A stretch of DNA of 64,000 nt from Bog-473 sp963741995 (lineage in GTDB: Bacteria; Actinomycetota; Acidimicrobiia; Acidimicrobiales; RAAP-2), in NCBI GenBank assembly GCA_963741995.1, contig CAVUKI010000003.1, positions 62,001 through 126,000 on the forward strand, written 5' to 3'. Each line of letters begins with the position of its first letter. Within the stretch, counting starts at the first letter, position 1. The notes below the pieces were generated by a model. It did not search any database. It worked only from the letters and a program-made list of their open reading frames with translations, and was not told where the DNA came from. This document shows, piece by piece, positions 1 through 8,041 of this stretch. The translations under genes and the position numbers were made by a program.

Positions 1-36
1 GGGTCCCCCACGACGCTGCCTGAGGCTGAACGCAGC

Positions 37-777
37 ATGACAATCGCAAACGCACCGGCGGTGAGCGGCCGTCCTCCCCTACCGGCGCGCGACAACCGTC
101 CGCTGGTCCTCGTGGTCGACGACGAAGAGTCCTACCGCCAGGCGCTGGCCTCGGGACTGACCCGTGAGGGATTCGCGGTGGAGGCCGCCGGGGACGGCCA
201 CGAAGCTCTGCGCCTCTTCCACCGCGTGCACCCGGATCTCGTCCTGCTCGACGTGATGCTCCCCGACCAGTCGGGGATCGAGATCTGCCAGCAGATGCGC
301 AGCCTCAAGCCGGTGCCGATCATCATGGTGACGGCACGCGACTCCGAGGTCGACATTGTGCTCGGGCTGGAGCTTGGCGCCAGCGACTACGTGGCCAAGC
401 CATTCCGGCTGCGCGAGCTCGTCGCCCGCATGCGGGCCGTGCTGCGGCGCGGGGTGGCCGTGGCCGAGCACCACGAGGAGGTCCTTGCCGTGGGCCCGGT
501 ACGCCTCGACGCCGGCCGCCGCGAGGTGACGGTCGGAGAGGTCCCGGTCGAGCTCTCACGGAAGGAATTCGACCTCCTCGCCCTCTTGATGTCGCACAGC
601 GGCCAGGTCGTCACCCGCGACTGGTGCATCGACCGGCTCTGGTGGGACCAGGAGCTGACCGACACCCGCACCCTCGACACCCACATCAAGCGTCTCCGGC
701 GGAAAGTGGAGCCCGACCCGGCCAACCCCCGCCACCTGGTCACCGTTCGGGGCGTCGGTTTTCGTTTCGAGGGGTAG
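37..777 (+). CDS. OmpR/PhoB-family response regulator
   Basis: DNA-binding response regulator of 246 aa, a normal length for the OmpR/PhoB family. The receiver domain covers about residues 22-135, with the acidic pair at 28-29, the predicted phospho-acceptor Asp72 (in LLDVMLPD) and the conserved Lys121 (AKPF). A winged-helix output domain follows (about 148-246) and ends in the usual HIKRLRRK...VRGVGFRFEG block. It most resembles RegX3/MtrA-type regulators. No sensor kinase lies on the visible side; one could lie just left of the window. The ATG at 37 is the only obvious start, and upstream sequence is limited to 36 bases. The specific target genes cannot be read from the sequence. Confidence 0.9.
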   Translation: MTIANAPAVSGRPPLPARDNRPLVLVVDDEESYRQALASGLTREGFAVEAAGDGHEALRLFHRVHPDLVLLDVMLPDQSGIEICQQMRSLKPVPIIMVTARDSEVDIVLGLELGASDYVAKPFRLRELVARMRAVLRRGVAVAEHHEEVLAVGPVRLDAGRREVTVGEVPVELSRKEFDLLALLMSHSGQVVTRDWCIDRLWWDQELTDTRTLDTHIKRLRRKVEPDPANPRHLVTVRGVGFRFEG

Positions 778-815
778 CCCGGCAGGACCCGACGCTTTCG
801 CCCTACATTGAGCGG

Positions 816-1274
816 ATGCAAAAAGGCGACGTCGTGCCCGACTTCACACTCCCCGACCAGACGGGAGCTCCCCGGACGCTGAGTGACTTCCTCGCCAACG
901 GGCCGGTGGTGCTGTTCTTCTACCCGGCCGCCATGACCTACGGCTGCACAAAGGAGAGCTGTCACTTCCGCGACATGGCCGGCGAGTTCGCCGCCGTCGG
1001 CGCGCAGCCGGTCGGCATCAGTGCCGACGATGTCGACAAGCAGAAGCAATTCGACGAGAAGGAGTCCCTCGGCTTCCCGCTTCTCTCCGACTCCGACCGT
1101 GTCGTGGCTGCCGAACTCGGTGCAAAGCGCAGCGTCAGCTTCCTCAAGGTCAAGCGGATGACCTTCGTGATCGACACCGACCGCACTCTCCTCGATGTCA
1201 TCCACTCCGAGGTCTCCATGGGCGCGCATGCCGACAAGGCGCTCGCCATCCTCAGGGCGCGTCCCGCTGCCTGA
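816..1274 (+). CDS. Peroxiredoxin (Bcp/PrxQ-AhpC-TSA type)
   Basis: Thiol peroxidase of 152 aa that reduces hydrogen peroxide and organic peroxides in the cytoplasm. The thioredoxin fold contains PDFTLPDQ near the N-terminus and the active-site stretch YGCTKESCHFRD, giving a peroxidatic Cys44 and a second Cys49 five residues later, the spacing of Bcp/PrxQ enzymes. The ATG at 816 is chosen because homology begins there (QKGDVVPDF); the open frame extends upstream, but that part overlaps the regulator gene. It lies 38 bases after the response regulator on the same strand and could be co-transcribed. The electron donor is probably thioredoxin, which is encoded elsewhere in this window. Confidence 0.9.
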   Translation: MQKGDVVPDFTLPDQTGAPRTLSDFLANGPVVLFFYPAAMTYGCTKESCHFRDMAGEFAAVGAQPVGISADDVDKQKQFDEKESLGFPLLSDSDRVVAAELGAKRSVSFLKVKRMTFVIDTDRTLLDVIHSEVSMGAHADKALAILRARPAA

Positions 1275-2088
1275 CCGCACCGTCGTCATCACCGGCGCTG
1301 CGTCGGGCATCGGCGCCGCCACTGCGGTGCGGCTCGGCGCGGCCGGGTGGAGTGTCATCGGCATCGACAAGGACGAGACCGACATCGTGGCCGACCTCTC
1401 CACCCCCGAGGGGCGCCGAGGTGCAGTCGAGAAGACGACGGACCGCTGCGGGGGGGCGCTGGCCGGCATCGTGACCTGTGCTGGGCTGGCGGGCCTCCCG
1501 GGCCGCGCCGGCTCGCTGCTGGCCGCCGTGAACTACTTCGGCACGGTGGACCTGCTCGAGGGCCTCCGTCCGCTGATGGCCCCGGGCGGCGCCGCCGTGG
1601 CCATCAGCTCGAACTCGACCACCGTGCAGCCCGCCGTCCCCGCCGACCTCGTCGAGGCCTGCCTGCGCCACGACGAAGAGCTGAGTGCGCAGATCGCCGA
1701 CGCCCGCGGCTCCCTGGTTGCGTACCCGGCCACCAAGCTGGCCGTGGCCCACTGGGTTCGCCGGAACGCCACGGGGCCCGACTGGGCCGGGTCGGGGATC
1801 CGCCTCAACGCCATCGCCCCGGGCATGATCGACACACCGATGGTGGCGGGCCTGCGGGCGAACCCCGAGGCCGGTCCCCTCCTCGACATGTTGCCCATCC
1901 CGGTCGGGCGCCCGGGCCGACCCGAGGAGATCGCCGCCCTGGTGGACCTGCTCGTCGGCCCCGACGGAGCCTTCTTCTGCGGGTCGGTGCTCTTCTGCGA
2001 CGGTGGCAGCGACGCGCTTCTGCGCACCAACGACTGGCCCGCGGCCTGGGACATCTCCGTCCGCGACCTCGGTCAACAGCTCTCCTGA
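1228..2088 (+). CDS. Short-chain dehydrogenase, 3-alpha-hydroxysteroid dehydrogenase-like
   Basis: NAD(P)-dependent classical SDR. The cofactor motif TGAASGIGAAT lies near the N-terminus, DIVADLSTPEGR follows strand 2, and the catalytic Tyr and Lys are in AYPATK. The wording of the core (GIDKDETDIVADLST, VNYFGTVDLLEGL, RLNAIAPGMIDTPM, CDGGSDALLR) resembles the Comamonas 3-alpha-hydroxysteroid dehydrogenase/carbonyl reductase family, so a steroid or other hydrophobic carbonyl is a plausible substrate; this is inference. The start is uncertain. The ATG at 1228 overlaps the peroxiredoxin by 47 bases, whereas homology begins around 1267 where only a CTG is available. Confidence 0.82.
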   Translation: MPTRRSPSSGRVPLPDRTVVITGAASGIGAATAVRLGAAGWSVIGIDKDETDIVADLSTPEGRRGAVEKTTDRCGGALAGIVTCAGLAGLPGRAGSLLAAVNYFGTVDLLEGLRPLMAPGGAAVAISSNSTTVQPAVPADLVEACLRHDEELSAQIADARGSLVAYPATKLAVAHWVRRNATGPDWAGSGIRLNAIAPGMIDTPMVAGLRANPEAGPLLDMLPIPVGRPGRPEEIAALVDLLVGPDGAFFCGSVLFCDGGSDALLRTNDWPAAWDISVRDLGQQLS

Positions 2089-2119
2089 GCACGCCGGCGC
2101 CGACCCTAAGCTGACCGCC

Positions 2120-3364
2120 ATGCCGGGTCGGATCCTGGTGGACACCACCCCGCTGCGGGAGAGCCGCGACTTCCGCCTCCTCTTCACCGGTCAGCTCATC
2201 TCCGTCATAGGGACGCAGCTGACGGTCGTCGCCATCCCTTACCAGGTGTACTCCATGACGCACTCCACGCTGCAGGTGGGGGCGATCAGCCTGGCCCAGC
2301 TCTTCCCCTTCCTCGCCGGCGCCCTCTCAGCGGGACCCATCGGCGATTCGGTCGACAAACGCCGCATCATGGCGTGGACGGCGGCGGCCATGGTGCTGAC
2401 CAGCGGCGCCATGGCCGTCAATGCCGCCGTGGCCCACCCGTCCTTGGCCGTGCTCTACGTCGTCAGCGCACTGGCGGCCGGACTGACGGGCTTCTCGAAC
2501 ACCGCCCGCATGGCGTCGGTCCCGGGCATGGTCGAGCGGAGGCAGATTCCAGCTGCCGCGGCCATGACCCAGATCGTCTTCCAGCTGGGCGTCATCGTGG
2601 GGCCCGCGCTGTCCGGCCTCCTCCTCGGCATCGGGCTGCCGCTCGTCTACGGGCTCGACGCCGCCTCCTTCGTGGTGGCCGCCGTCACCTCGGCCATGCT
2701 GCGGCCCATCCCACCGGCCCATGGCGCCGGCGGCCTCTCCCCCTGGCAGTCCACGAGGGAGGGGCTGCGCTACCTGCGCTCGCGCCAGGCACTCCAGGGC
2801 GTCTACCTGATCGACATCAACGCCATGGTGTTCGGCATGCCCCGGGCGCTCTTCCCGGCCATGGCGGGCACGGTGTTCGGTGGTGGCACCATCACCCTCG
2901 GCTTCCTCTACGCCGCGCCGGGCGTGGGCGCGCTGATCGGGGCGGTGACCACGGGCTGGGTCGCCAACCTCCGCCGCCAGGGCTGGGCGGTGATCGTGGC
3001 GGTCTCCGTCTGGGGCGCGGCGATCGCACTGTTCGGGTTCTCCGACACCCTCTGGGTCGCCCTCGGCCTGCTGGCCGTGGCGGGCTGGGCCGACGTCATC
3101 TCCGCCGTCCTGCGCAACACCATGTTGCAGAGCTCCATCCCCGAGCGGTTCCGCAGCCGCATGTCCTCCATTCAGATGGCCGTCGTCCAAGGCGGTCCCC
3201 GCCTCGGTGACATGGAGTCGGGCGCCGTGGCCGCGCTGACCAGCATCGAGTTCTCCGTGGTGTCGGGCGGCCTCGCCTGCATCGCCGGGGCCGTCGTCAT
3301 CGGCGCGCTGCTGCCGGTCTTCCGACGCCATGTCGCCGGTGAGATCGACGACGTACCCGTATGA
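2120..3364 (+). CDS. Major facilitator superfamily transporter
   Basis: Membrane permease of 414 aa with about 12 hydrophobic segments, starting at TGQLISVIGTQLTVVAIPYQVY, a form common in the EntS/multidrug-efflux branch of the MFS. The loop after TM2 carries GPIGDSVDKRRIM, a version of the MFS signature G-x3-D-x-x-x-R-R. It probably exports a small molecule by proton antiport; the substrate cannot be inferred. The ATG at 2120 is chosen over the longer open frame because the upstream part lies inside the SDR gene. It follows the SDR by about 30 bases and is followed directly by the PIG-L gene, so the three may form one transcription unit. Confidence 0.88.
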   Translation: MPGRILVDTTPLRESRDFRLLFTGQLISVIGTQLTVVAIPYQVYSMTHSTLQVGAISLAQLFPFLAGALSAGPIGDSVDKRRIMAWTAAAMVLTSGAMAVNAAVAHPSLAVLYVVSALAAGLTGFSNTARMASVPGMVERRQIPAAAAMTQIVFQLGVIVGPALSGLLLGIGLPLVYGLDAASFVVAAVTSAMLRPIPPAHGAGGLSPWQSTREGLRYLRSRQALQGVYLIDINAMVFGMPRALFPAMAGTVFGGGTITLGFLYAAPGVGALIGAVTTGWVANLRRQGWAVIVAVSVWGAAIALFGFSDTLWVALGLLAVAGWADVISAVLRNTMLQSSIPERFRSRMSSIQMAVVQGGPRLGDMESGAVAALTSIEFSVVSGGLACIAGAVVIGALLPVFRRHVAGEIDDVPV

Positions 3365-3371
3365 TCCGGAC

Positions 3372-4142
3372 ATGAGCACCGCATTCGCCGAGCCGACTTG
3401 GGGCGAGGTCGATCCCACCGTACTCAGCCGCATTCTCGTCGTCTCGCCGCACTTCGACGACGCTGCCATGGGTGCGGGCCATCTCATCGCCAGCTACGCC
3501 GACACGACGGTCGTGACCGTGCTGGGGGGTCGACCACCCGTCTATCCCCACGTCCCCTCGGAGTGGGACGCGCTGGGCGGGTTCGTGGCGGGCGACGACG
3601 TGGTGGCGGTGCGGCGCGAGGAGGACACGGCGGCCATGGCGGTCCTCGAGTCGGCCTACGAGTGGCTCGAGTTCTCCGACCACCAGTACCTGGAGCCTCC
3701 AGACCGTCCGACGCCGGCCCAGGTCGCGCCGGTGCTGGGTGCCGTCATCGCCGAGCGCAGTCCCACCTCCGTGTTCTTTCCGATGGGGCTGGGCAACCCG
3801 GATCATGTGATGGTGCACGACGCCTGCCTCCTGGTGCGGCAGGAACAACCCGAACGCGAATGGTTCTGCTACGAGGACCACGGCTACAAGCACCTGCCCG
3901 GGCTTCTCGCCTGGAGGGTGGCGAAGTTGCTGCGCGCTCACCCGTGGCCGACGCCCGCCATCATCCCGCACGTGCCCGACGAAGAACGCAAGCGACGCGC
4001 CATCTGGTGCTACACGTCGCAGATCGCCCCGCTCGAACAGGACCACGCGCTCAGCGTCCGCATGGAGGGCCGCGTCCCGGAGCAGTTCTGGCACCTGGCC
4101 CCGCCGCCGGCCGGATGGGAAGGGCTGTCCGAGTTCATCTGA
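3372..4142 (+). CDS. PIG-L family deacetylase
   Basis: Zinc-dependent N-acetylglucosaminyl deacetylase-like protein of 256 aa. The signature is SPHFDD (residues 25-30), a Phe-for-Pro variant of the usual PHPDD motif, with further candidate metal ligands in GNPDHVMVHDACL. This family includes MshB/Mca (mycothiol metabolism) and enzymes acting on sugar amides. The variant motif and lack of an Mca-like context leave the substrate open. The ATG at 3372 avoids the overlap with the MFS gene that an in-frame ATG at 3330 would create. A strong hairpin at 4157-4186 directly follows the stop. Confidence 0.82.
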   Translation: MSTAFAEPTWGEVDPTVLSRILVVSPHFDDAAMGAGHLIASYADTTVVTVLGGRPPVYPHVPSEWDALGGFVAGDDVVAVRREEDTAAMAVLESAYEWLEFSDHQYLEPPDRPTPAQVAPVLGAVIAERSPTSVFFPMGLGNPDHVMVHDACLLVRQEQPEREWFCYEDHGYKHLPGLLAWRVAKLLRAHPWPTPAIIPHVPDEERKRRAIWCYTSQIAPLEQDHALSVRMEGRVPEQFWHLAPPPAGWEGLSEFI

Positions 4143-4156
4143 TGTCGGATGCGCAA

Positions 4157-4186
4157 CGACCCGCCCGGGGGGAGTCGGGCGGGTCG
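4157..4186 (+). terminator. GC-rich terminator hairpin after the PIG-L gene
   Basis: A perfect 11-bp stem (CGACCCGCCCG pairing with CGGGCGGGTCG) with an 8-base loop begins 14 bases after the PIG-L stop codon. The tail (TCTACGG) has few T residues, so it is a high-GC actinobacterial type of terminator, not a textbook one. Confidence 0.6.
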
Positions 4187-4466
4187 TCTACGGAACTCTC
4201 AGTACCGCGGTAGCGCTGTCCGGCCGTCTTCCCGCTGGCACTGGAGGAACGACGAACCTGACCCCGCCGATAGTGGTCCGGGGTGGCCCCCGGCACAAGC
4301 GGACGGGCCAGAGTTCACGTGCCGGAAATCTCAGGCCGCGGGGCGTCGGGCGGGCTGCGGGGAGAAGGTCACCTCGCCCGCAGGGGTGGCCGACTGGCCG
4401 GACGGTCCCGGACAGGCGCTCGACGCCCTCCTCAGGTGCCAACCAGGGGGGACACGGGCAAACGGG

Positions 4467-4496
4467 CCAATAGGCCCGGACATTCGGCCCTATTGG
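4467..4496. promoter_or_regulatory. DosR-box-like 30-bp imperfect palindrome
   Basis: A palindrome with CCAATAGG and CCTATTGG arms (12 of 15 positions symmetric) lies 31 bases upstream of the 4527 start. Its centre and right half read GGACATTCGGCCCTA, close to the known mycobacterial DosR box (GGGACTTTNGTCCC and its GGCCCTA variants). The 13-mer TCGGCCCTATTGG recurs exactly upstream of the paralogous gene at 55662. The rest of the 4187-4526 gap shows no gene. Operator function is inferred from repetition, symmetry and the DosR-like regulator at 56025. Confidence 0.6.
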
Positions 4497-4526
4497 ATCC
4501 CGCAGAGGGGGAGCACCATCGGTCGT

Positions 4527-4919
4527 ATGGTCATGTACAGAGACCTTCTGACGCAGGCCCTCGACGAAGGCGAGGAAGGGCGCAGGTCCCACGACCTGCT
4601 GCTGGCCGACCTCGTGGACTCCCGGGCCAGACTGCTCGCGACGGGTGCGGCGGCGGTTGCGGAGGCGCTGGCCCGGGAAGTCTCCTACGACGGGGCGTTG
4701 ATCCGGCTGTGCGTCTCCCTCAACGTCCGCGCCACGCCGGCGTGGTTCGACAGCCCGGAGCGCGAACGGGCCCGTCTGGAGCGGGAGCTCGCGCACCGAG
4801 GCATCCGGCTTCATGCACCGGGGCTCCAGCTCCAGTCTGCGCAGTCGTTCACCCGCGCCGCCCTGCCTGGACAGGCCTCCGCGGGGGATTTCGAGCCGTT
4901 GCCGGGCGGCCCTCGGTAG
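4527..4919 (+). CDS. Small conserved protein, paralogue of 55662-56000
   Basis: Soluble protein of 130 aa with no domain I can name. It begins MVMYRDLLTQALDEGE, matching MSMYSELLAEV of the gene at 55662, which supports the ATG at 4527. Both share a helical core (YDGALIRLCVSLNV here, HDRMLLRLCTAMGI there) followed by an arginine/glutamate-rich helix (ERERARLERELAHRGI versus ERERLEQRLREVGV). A DosR-box-like palindrome lies upstream, so the gene is probably induced by the DosR-like regulator. It ends 32 bases before the end-joining polymerase gene, and its C-terminal 35 residues have no match in the paralogue. Function unknown. Confidence 0.75.
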   Translation: MVMYRDLLTQALDEGEEGRRSHDLLLADLVDSRARLLATGAAAVAEALAREVSYDGALIRLCVSLNVRATPAWFDSPERERARLERELAHRGIRLHAPGLQLQSAQSFTRAALPGQASAGDFEPLPGGPR

Positions 4920-4951
4920 AGTCGACCGCGGTGCCAGGGGACGATGAGCGG

Positions 4952-5941
4952 ATGGTGGAGGCCGGCGGCAGGGAGGTGCGCGTGTCCCGACCCGACAAGA
5001 TCTACTTCCCCGGCCTGGGTGCCACCAAGTTCGACCTCGTCTCCTACTACCTCGAGGTGGCGGACCACCTGCTGAACACGGCCGGCGGCCGCCCCGCCAT
5101 GCTGCAGCGCTTCCCTGAAGGCGCGACCGGCAAGTCCTTCTACCAAAAGCGCATCCCGGCCGGCGCGCCGGACTGGCTCGAGTCGACCACCGTGTCGACG
5201 CCGAATGGGACCACGTCAAACGCCCTTGTCGTGGCCGACATCGCGCACGTCGTGTGGGCGGTGAACATCGGCTGCCTCGGCCTGCACCTCTGGCCGTACG
5301 TCGCCGCCGACCCCGCACACGCCGACGAACTGCGCATCGACCTCGACCCGACGACCGGGATCGGGTTCGAGGAGGTGCGCGCCGTCGCCCTGCTCTGCCG
5401 CGACGTGCTCGAGGAGCTCGGTCTGCGCGGCTATCCGAAGACGACGGGGAACAACGGCTTGCACGTGTACCTCCGGCTCGAACCGCGCTGGGACTCGGTG
5501 CAGGTACGCGCCGCCGCGGTCGCACTGGCCCGCGAATTGGAGCGGCGCTTCCCCGATCTGATCACGGCCAACTGGTGGAAGGAGGAGCGCCGGAGCCGCG
5601 TCTTCGTGGACTTCAACCAGAACGCGCCCCACAAGACCGTTTTCGGCGCCTGGTTCGCCCGGCCCCGCACGGGCGGCCAGGTCTCGACACCCCTCACCTG
5701 GGACGAGGTGGAAACCGTGGTTCCCAACGACCTCACCATTCGTACAGTTCCCGACCTGGTGCGCCGGCGGGGTGATCCGTGGGCCGACATCGCTGCGGCG
5801 CCCCAGTCGATCGAACCCTTGCTGGCACTGGCCGAGCGCGACAAGGAGTCCGGGCTGCAGGACGCGCCGTGGCCACCCCAATACCCCAAAATGCCCGACG
5901 AGCCACCCCGGGTGGCCCCGAGCCGGGCCAAGAAGGACTGA
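4952..5941 (+). CDS. LigD-type polymerase domain protein (NHEJ primase-polymerase)
   Basis: Stand-alone archaeo-eukaryotic-primase-type polymerase corresponding to the POL domain of LigD (329 aa). It adds nucleotides, usually ribonucleotides, during non-homologous end joining. Visible motifs are RIDLDP (metal-binding Asp pair), TTGNNGLHVYL (the TG-x-x-G-x-H motif) and RVFVDFNQN (third catalytic Asp). The N-terminus VSRPDKIYFP is typical. The start is either the ATG at 4952, with AGGGGA 10 bases upstream, or the GTG at 4931. It is followed 3 bases later by the PHP gene and then a ligase gene, so the three probably form an operon. No Ku gene is present in the window. Confidence 0.9.
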   Translation: MVEAGGREVRVSRPDKIYFPGLGATKFDLVSYYLEVADHLLNTAGGRPAMLQRFPEGATGKSFYQKRIPAGAPDWLESTTVSTPNGTTSNALVVADIAHVVWAVNIGCLGLHLWPYVAADPAHADELRIDLDPTTGIGFEEVRAVALLCRDVLEELGLRGYPKTTGNNGLHVYLRLEPRWDSVQVRAAAVALARELERRFPDLITANWWKEERRSRVFVDFNQNAPHKTVFGAWFARPRTGGQVSTPLTWDEVETVVPNDLTIRTVPDLVRRRGDPWADIAAAPQSIEPLLALAERDKESGLQDAPWPPQYPKMPDEPPRVAPSRAKKD

Positions 5942-5944
5942 GCG

Positions 5945-6964
5945 GTGGAGCCGCTCGACGCCCTCAACCGCATCGCCTTCCTCCTCGAGCGGGGTGGCGC
6001 CGACACCTACAAGGTGCGCGCCTTTCGCAATGCGGCACGTGCCGTGGCCGACGTCGCTCCCGACACACTCGTCGGGCTGGCCGCGACCGGGCGGCTGCAG
6101 ACCATTGAGGGCGTCGGAAAATCCACCGCCCAGGTCATCACCGAAGCGCTCGAGGGGAAGGTGCCGGAGCGCCTGACCCAACTGGAGGAGACGCCCGACG
6201 AGACTGACCTCGGTGGGCCGGCCCAGGAGCTCCTGGGCTCGCTGCGCGGGGACTGCCATTCTCACTCCGACTGGTCCGACGGAGGGAGCCCCATCCGCGA
6301 GATGGCCGATGCGGCCCGAGATCTCGGGCACGAGTACCTGGTGCTCACCGACCACAGTGCCCGCCTGACGGTGGCCCACGGGCTCAACGCCGAGCGGCTG
6401 CGCGCCCAGCTCGACGTGCTGGCCGAGCTGAACGAGGACCTGGCGCCCTTCCGCATCCTGACCGGCATTGAGGTGGACATCCTGGAAGACGGCTCGCTCG
6501 ACCAGGAGCTCGAACTGCTGGCCGAGCTGGACGTCGTCGTGGCCAGCGTGCACTCCAAGCTGCGCATGGAATCGCCCGCCATGACCGAGCGGATGCTCGC
6601 GGCGATCGAGAGCCCGCACACCGACATCCTGGGCCACTGCACCGGGCGTCTGATCACCGGGCGGGGCCGCGCGCAGTCCACCTTCGACGCCGCTGCGGTC
6701 TTCGGCGCCTGTGCCCGTACCGGTACCGCGGTCGAGATCAACTCGCGGCCCGAGCGCCAGGACCCGCCGCAGGACCTGCTCCGCCAAGCCGTCTCGCTCG
6801 GCTGCTCCTTCGCGGTCGACACCGATGCCCACGCTCCGGGCCAACTCGGCTGGCTCGGCCGGGGCTGCGCCAAGGCCGTCGATGCGGAGGTGCCACCCGC
6901 GCAGATCGTCAACCGCGGCTCGGTCGACGACCTCCTGGCCTGGACCGGAGCACATGTGCTCTGA
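5945..6964 (+). CDS. PHP-domain phosphoesterase with N-terminal HhH domain (PolX-like, no polymerase core)
   Basis: Protein of 339 aa. About residues 1-80 form a helix-hairpin-helix region like the start of family X DNA polymerases (LDALNRIAFLLERGGADTYK..., IEGVGKSTAQVI). About residues 100-330 form a PHP domain with candidate metal ligands in GDCHSHSDWSDG, LTDHS, EVDI, SVHS, HCTGR and DTDAH. The nucleotidyl-transfer palm of true PolX enzymes is absent, so this is probably a DNA-end-processing nuclease or phosphatase. The GTG start at 5945 lies 3 bases after the polymerase stop. Its place between a LigD-type polymerase and an ATP-dependent ligase suggests a role in end joining. Confidence 0.87.
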   Translation: MEPLDALNRIAFLLERGGADTYKVRAFRNAARAVADVAPDTLVGLAATGRLQTIEGVGKSTAQVITEALEGKVPERLTQLEETPDETDLGGPAQELLGSLRGDCHSHSDWSDGGSPIREMADAARDLGHEYLVLTDHSARLTVAHGLNAERLRAQLDVLAELNEDLAPFRILTGIEVDILEDGSLDQELELLAELDVVVASVHSKLRMESPAMTERMLAAIESPHTDILGHCTGRLITGRGRAQSTFDAAAVFGACARTGTAVEINSRPERQDPPQDLLRQAVSLGCSFAVDTDAHAPGQLGWLGRGCAKAVDAEVPPAQIVNRGSVDDLLAWTGAHVL

Positions 6965-6970
6965 GCCGCT

Positions 6971-8041
6971 GTGACGCTCCCCGTCCGCCCACCGGTCGCC
7001 CCCATGCTGGCCAAGCTCTCGCGTGAGCTCCCCCGGGACGCGGGGCTCTTCTACGAGCCGAAGTGGGACGGCTTCCGTTGCATCGTCTTCCGCGACGGGG
7101 ACGAAGTGGAGCTGGGCAGTCGGAACGAGAAGCCGCTGACGCGCTATTTCCCCGAGCTCGTCGACGCCCTCCGGCGCGAGCTCCCGGCGCGCTGCGTGCT
7201 CGACGGCGAGATCGTCATTGCCGGGCCCGGTGGCCTGGAGTTCGACGCGTTGTCCCAGCGCATCCACCCGGCCGAGAAGCGCATCCGCCTGCTCGCCGAG
7301 TCGACGCCCGCCTCCTTCGTCGCCTTCGACCTGCTGGCCGAGGGTGACCGTTCGTTCATGGAGGTGCCGTACGCGGAGCGCCGTGCCGCGCTCGAGAAGG
7401 CACTCCGGAAAGCACTCCCACCGGTGCACATCACGCCGGTCACCGACGATCCCGACGTGGCGGCGGACTGGTTCTCCCGCTTCGAGGGCGCGGGACTCGA
7501 TGGCGTGGTGGTCAAAGACGGCGCGCTCACCTACCTGCCCGACAAGCGCGCCATGGTCAAGGTGAAGCACCAGCGCACGGCCGACTGCGTGGTGGCGGGC
7601 TTCCGTACCCACAAGGACGGCGCCGGTGTGGGCTCACTGCTCCTGGGCCTGTTCGATCCCACCGGGACGCTGCACCACGTCGGCGTGGCGTCCGGGTTCA
7701 GCGTGGCGCGCCGGCGCGAGCTGGTCGCCGAGCTCGAGCCCTACCGGAAGGACGCGGCGAAGGACCACCCCTGGGCGGGCTGGGCCGACGCCCAGGCGGC
7801 CGGCCGGGCCCCCGGCGGGGGCAACCGCTGGAACGCCGGCAAAGACATGACCTGGGAGCCGGTGCGGCCCGAGTCGGTGTGCGAGGTTTCCTACGACCAC
7901 TTACAGCACGACCGCTTCCGCCATGCCACGTCCTTCGTGCGCTGGCGTCCTGACCGCGATCCCGTCTCGTGCACCTACAGCCAGCTGGACACCCCGGTGC
8001 CGATGGAATTGAACGAGGTCTTCGGGACCCCGTCGCGGTAG
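6971..8041 (+). CDS. ATP-dependent DNA ligase (LigC/LigD ligase-domain type)
   Basis: DNA ligase of 356 aa. The adenylation motif is EPKWDGFRC, with Lys31 as the AMP acceptor. Other nucleotidyltransferase motifs follow: LDGEIVI, SFVAFDLLA, GLDGVVVK and MVKVKHQR. The OB-fold C-terminus ends in VRPESVCEVSYDHLQHDRFRH. Size and motifs match LigC-type ligases and the ligase half of LigD. The start is a GTG 6 bases after the PHP gene stop, and the gene is last in the polymerase-PHP-ligase unit. It ends immediately before the convergent class II aldolase gene. It likely seals ends prepared by the two upstream products; replicative ligation would normally use a separate NAD-dependent LigA. Confidence 0.92.
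   Translation: MTLPVRPPVAPMLAKLSRELPRDAGLFYEPKWDGFRCIVFRDGDEVELGSRNEKPLTRYFPELVDALRRELPARCVLDGEIVIAGPGGLEFDALSQRIHPAEKRIRLLAESTPASFVAFDLLAEGDRSFMEVPYAERRAALEKALRKALPPVHITPVTDDPDVAADWFSRFEGAGLDGVVVKDGALTYLPDKRAMVKVKHQRTADCVVAGFRTHKDGAGVGSLLLGLFDPTGTLHHVGVASGFSVARRRELVAELEPYRKDAAKDHPWAGWADAQAAGRAPGGGNRWNAGKDMTWEPVRPESVCEVSYDHLQHDRFRHATSFVRWRPDRDPVSCTYSQLDTPVPMELNEVFGTPSR

Noticed and set aside
5216..7612. 798-codon open frame on the minus strand across the end-joining genes
   Set aside because: It lies antisense to three genes with clear catalytic motifs and has the Arg/His/Gly-rich composition of a mirror frame in high-GC DNA; no domain is recognisable.
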